Assembly (NCBI GenBank): GCA_025060055.1 | Contig: JANXCK010000147.1 | Location: 1 to 7,451 of the forward strand | Direction of reading: 5' to 3' | DNA: 7,451 nt | Source: Fimbriimonadales bacterium | GTDB taxonomy: Bacteria; Armatimonadota; Fimbriimonadia; Fimbriimonadales; GBS-DC | Translations under genes and position numbers: made by a program | Shown: positions 6,361-7,451 of the stretch, one piece after another | Numbering within the stretch: position 1 is the first letter of the stretch | Layout of the letters: every line of letters begins with the position of its first letter | Notes under the pieces: generated by a model | The model's input: the letters and a program-made list of their open reading frames with translations, nothing else | Told to the model about the DNA's origin: nothing | Database searches by the model: none

Positions 6361-6411
6361 GGGAAGATTTAACCTTTGAGGGACTTAAGTGCCTCCAAAA
6401 TTAAATCGTCC
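6361..6411. repeat. 51-bp imperfect palindrome, copy B (inverted relative to copy A)
   Basis: GATTTAA (6366-6372) pairs with TTAAATC (6401-6407) and TTTGAGG (6375-6381) with CCTCCAAA (6392-6399, one bulged C), closing the loop GACTTAAGTG (6382-6391). The 36 bp between copies A and B (6325-6360) contain nothing I recognise. The right arm also has another possible partner downstream (6503-6512). Confidence 0.65.
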
Positions 6412-6527
6412 TGAAATCGGCAGGTGCGGCTGGTGCGACGGCGTTCGTGCCGTCGCAGGCGATGGCATTCGTGCCATCGCCCCATATCAGCACAGTCTTG
6501 AGTTGGAGGCACCTAATATGATGGAGG
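6385..6527 (+). promoter_or_regulatory. Structured leader and Shine-Dalgarno of the 6537 ORF
   Basis: GTGCCTCCAA (6389-6398) is perfectly complementary to TTGGAGGCAC (6503-6512), with three more pairs (TTA/TAA) after one mismatch. This would close a multibranch structure around the two TTCG hairpins. It ends just before GGAGG (6523-6527), which is nine bases upstream of the ATG at 6537. The left strand of this stem also forms part of palindrome copy B, so two pairings exclude each other. Function is inferred only. Confidence 0.4.
6435..6481. repeat. Two adjacent hairpins with TTCG loops
   Basis: GCGACGGCG (6435-6443) pairs with TGCCGTCGC (6448-6456, one G-T) around TTCG. GGCGATGGCA (6458-6467) pairs perfectly with TGCCATCGCC (6472-6481) around TTCG. 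The first resembles the CGACGGCA/TGCCGTCG unit at 4743-4762, so both belong to the same hairpin family. Confidence 0.8.
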
Positions 6528-6536
6528 CGCGGACAT

Positions 6537-7058
6537 ATGAGCGAACAGGAAGTTCAGGAACTGCTGAACAAGTTGGTGGAAGCGGTCGACACGCGCTTTG
6601 ACGCGGCGCAGGGCGAGTATCGCGCCCTGATTGTGCTGAATCCGACCGACGCGCCCTACACGGGAGTGGCACTGCTCCATGTAGCGATGCCGCTCAAGCC
6701 AAGCGCTGCGCCGCGCCCTGCAGCAGTGTGGACAGCAGAAGGCGTGCGTGTGCCTTGCCAGATTCTCAACGGTCATCTGGAGCCGATTAGCGAGTGGCGT
6801 GCGCCCGACGGCACCCCACGCCCGCTGCCAGAGGGCAGCCGCCTCTGGCGGTTCGACCTTGCCTTCTGGGTCGAGGCGCTGCCCCCGCGCAGCTACCGCG
6901 TCTACCGCTCGGAGTGGAGCGCGGACGAGCTGCTGCTGCCCGCGCCGCCGCTGGGCAAGCCGCCTGTGTATGTGCGTGAGGCATTACCCCATTCGGGGAC
7001 GCTGCCTAAGCAAGGCAGTCTTTCTGAGTTATATGGATTGGGGTTTCAAGTCCCGTGA
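6537..7058 (+). CDS. GH38-like beta-sandwich fragment, 3' end replaced by a repeat
   Basis: The ATG at 6537 has GGAGG nine bases upstream, and an in-frame stop (6519-6521) rules out an earlier start. The 173-residue product has LIVLNPTDAPYTGVALLHV at 31-49, then VWTAEGVRVPCQILNG at 64-79 and FWVEALPPRSYRVYR at 110-124. This order (x-V-x-N-P start of a strand, a D/E-G-x-x-V-P-x-Q hairpin, a P-P-x-x-Y-R-V-Y end) is that of the central beta-sandwich domain of GH38 alpha-mannosidases. The catalytic domain before it and the large C-terminal sandwich after it are missing. The last ten residues, ELYGLGFQVP, are encoded by the palindromic repeat that starts at 7029, so the natural 3' end has been lost. 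It is probably a non-functional fragment, although a small single-domain protein cannot be excluded. The family call is moderate. Confidence 0.5.
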   Translation: MSEQEVQELLNKLVEAVDTRFDAAQGEYRALIVLNPTDAPYTGVALLHVAMPLKPSAAPRPAAVWTAEGVRVPCQILNGHLEPISEWRAPDGTPRPLPEGSRLWRFDLAFWVEALPPRSYRVYRSEWSADELLLPAPPLGKPPVYVREALPHSGTLPKQGSLSELYGLGFQVP

Positions 7059-7195
7059 TGCCCTCGCCCCATTGCCCACTCTCCCACGCAGTGGGCGAGG
7101 GGGAGGCGTAGGGGCGAGGTCACCTCGCCTCTACCTCCTGACAGCTCCCCTCTCCTCGTGGGAGAGGGGCTGGGTGGGGGTGCTGGTAAGGGTAC
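7029..7195. repeat. Palindromic intergenic repeat, copy 2, with an inverted second unit
   Basis: The left part (7029-7120) repeats the element at 561-647 in the same orientation: TTATATGGAT, GGGGTTTCAAG, a 10-base spacer, then CCTCGCCCC (7062-7070) paired with GGGGCGAGG (7111-7119) and an inner stem around GCA. The right part is a second unit in the opposite orientation with a perfect stem CCCCTCTCC (7147-7155) and GGAGAGGGG (7161-7169). The two meet at GGCGAGGT, C, ACCTCGCC (7113-7129). It contains no ORF that looks coding. Confidence 0.8.
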
Positions 7196-7196
7196 A

Positions 7197-7451
7197 TCAC
7201 TTGAGTTCACCTCCTTTGCCAATCCCTAAAATTTCCCCCACATCCCACTCCAACGCTCCCACCAACCACCCCTGAAATACCAACCACCCCAAACGAAACA
7301 CCCCCACACTCCGACGCGCCCGATCCCACAACCGCACCCGAGCCTGCATCCCAACCCCTAACGCCACCACTACCAACTGCGCCAGCGCATACACCAACCA
7401 ACTCACATACACCCGCCCACTGTCCACTACCCGCGTCCGATGCCAGCCCCA
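7197..7451 (-). CDS. Unidentified membrane protein, C-terminal 84 codons (5' end outside window)
   Basis: The frame is open at the window edge and ends in TGA at 7199-7197. I do not recognise the family. Two hydrophobic segments are visible: VYVSWLVYALAQLVVVALGV, then, after a charged linker VRLWDRARRS, a second one in GWLVFQGWLVGALEW. The tail is GEILGIGKGGELK. A GTG at 7427 is in frame but internal or alternative. Its last codons contain AAAGGAGGTGA, a near-perfect Shine-Dalgarno for a following gene, and the stop overlaps an ATG (TGATG), the same coupling as in the restriction operon. That following gene is absent, because the palindromic repeat begins there. The coding strand is extremely G-rich (GTG, TTG, GGG, TGG codons), unlike the other genes in the window. 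The Shine-Dalgarno and the membrane-like pattern argue that it is real. Confidence 0.55.
   Translation of the reverse strand, partial: WGWHRTRVVDSGRVYVSWLVYALAQLVVVALGVGMQARVRLWDRARRSVGVFRLGWLVFQGWLVGALEWDVGEILGIGKGGELK

Noticed and set aside
6389..6601. Plus-strand ORF starting at 6389 in a different frame from the GH38-like ORF
   Set aside because: It runs through the hairpins and has no domain; the frame starting at 6537 has the better Shine-Dalgarno and recognisable motifs.

Overview
The window is bacterial chromosomal DNA of roughly 60 % GC by eye. It holds four clearly readable genes, two partial genes at the edges, one gene fragment, one decayed gene, and an unusually large amount of palindromic intergenic DNA. 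I cannot name the organism. The Tat-type Gfo/Idh/MocA oxidoreductase, the adenylylation-type glutamine synthetase and the dense hairpin repeats would suit a free-living, possibly thermophilic lineage such as Armatimonadota or a neighbour, but that is a weak inference. CCGG, GGCC and GGNCC are almost absent from the whole window, which suggests long exposure to restriction at GC-rich palindromes.

Layout. Positions 3-551 (+) are the 3' end of a ComEC/Rec2 DNA-uptake channel. It converges on glnA (2087-672, -), with a palindromic repeat between them (561-647). glnA has a good Shine-Dalgarno, a leader of about 170 nt and a TATAAT promoter. Upstream of glnA, 2303-2480 (-) is a frameshifted remnant of a HicA-type toxin gene. 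Next is a compact type II restriction-modification operon (+): an SPPY-type amino-methyltransferase (2575-3798) overlapping by one base a TdeIII-family endonuclease (3798-4622). The convergent gap 4623-4935 is filled by a run of about nine hairpins, part of it enclosed in a 20-bp inverted repeat. A Tat-signal Gfo/Idh/MocA oxidoreductase follows (6174-4936, -), apparently read from a leaderless GTG start.

The 360-bp region 6175-6536 contains two inverted copies of a 51-bp imperfect palindrome, two TTCG-loop hairpins and a long-range inverted repeat just ahead of a truncated ORF (6537-7058, +). That ORF resembles the beta-sandwich domain of GH38-type alpha-mannosidases. It runs into a second copy of the palindromic repeat seen after comEC (7029-7195). 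The last 255 bp (-) are the end of an unidentified membrane protein whose terminal codons carry a strong Shine-Dalgarno pointing into that repeat.

The genes do not form one pathway. The restriction-modification pair is the only functional module. The rest is housekeeping (glnA, comEC), a periplasmic or exported oxidoreductase, and debris around repeat elements. I saw no convincing new multi-gene system. The most unexpected signals are the palindrome avoidance and the structured repeats.
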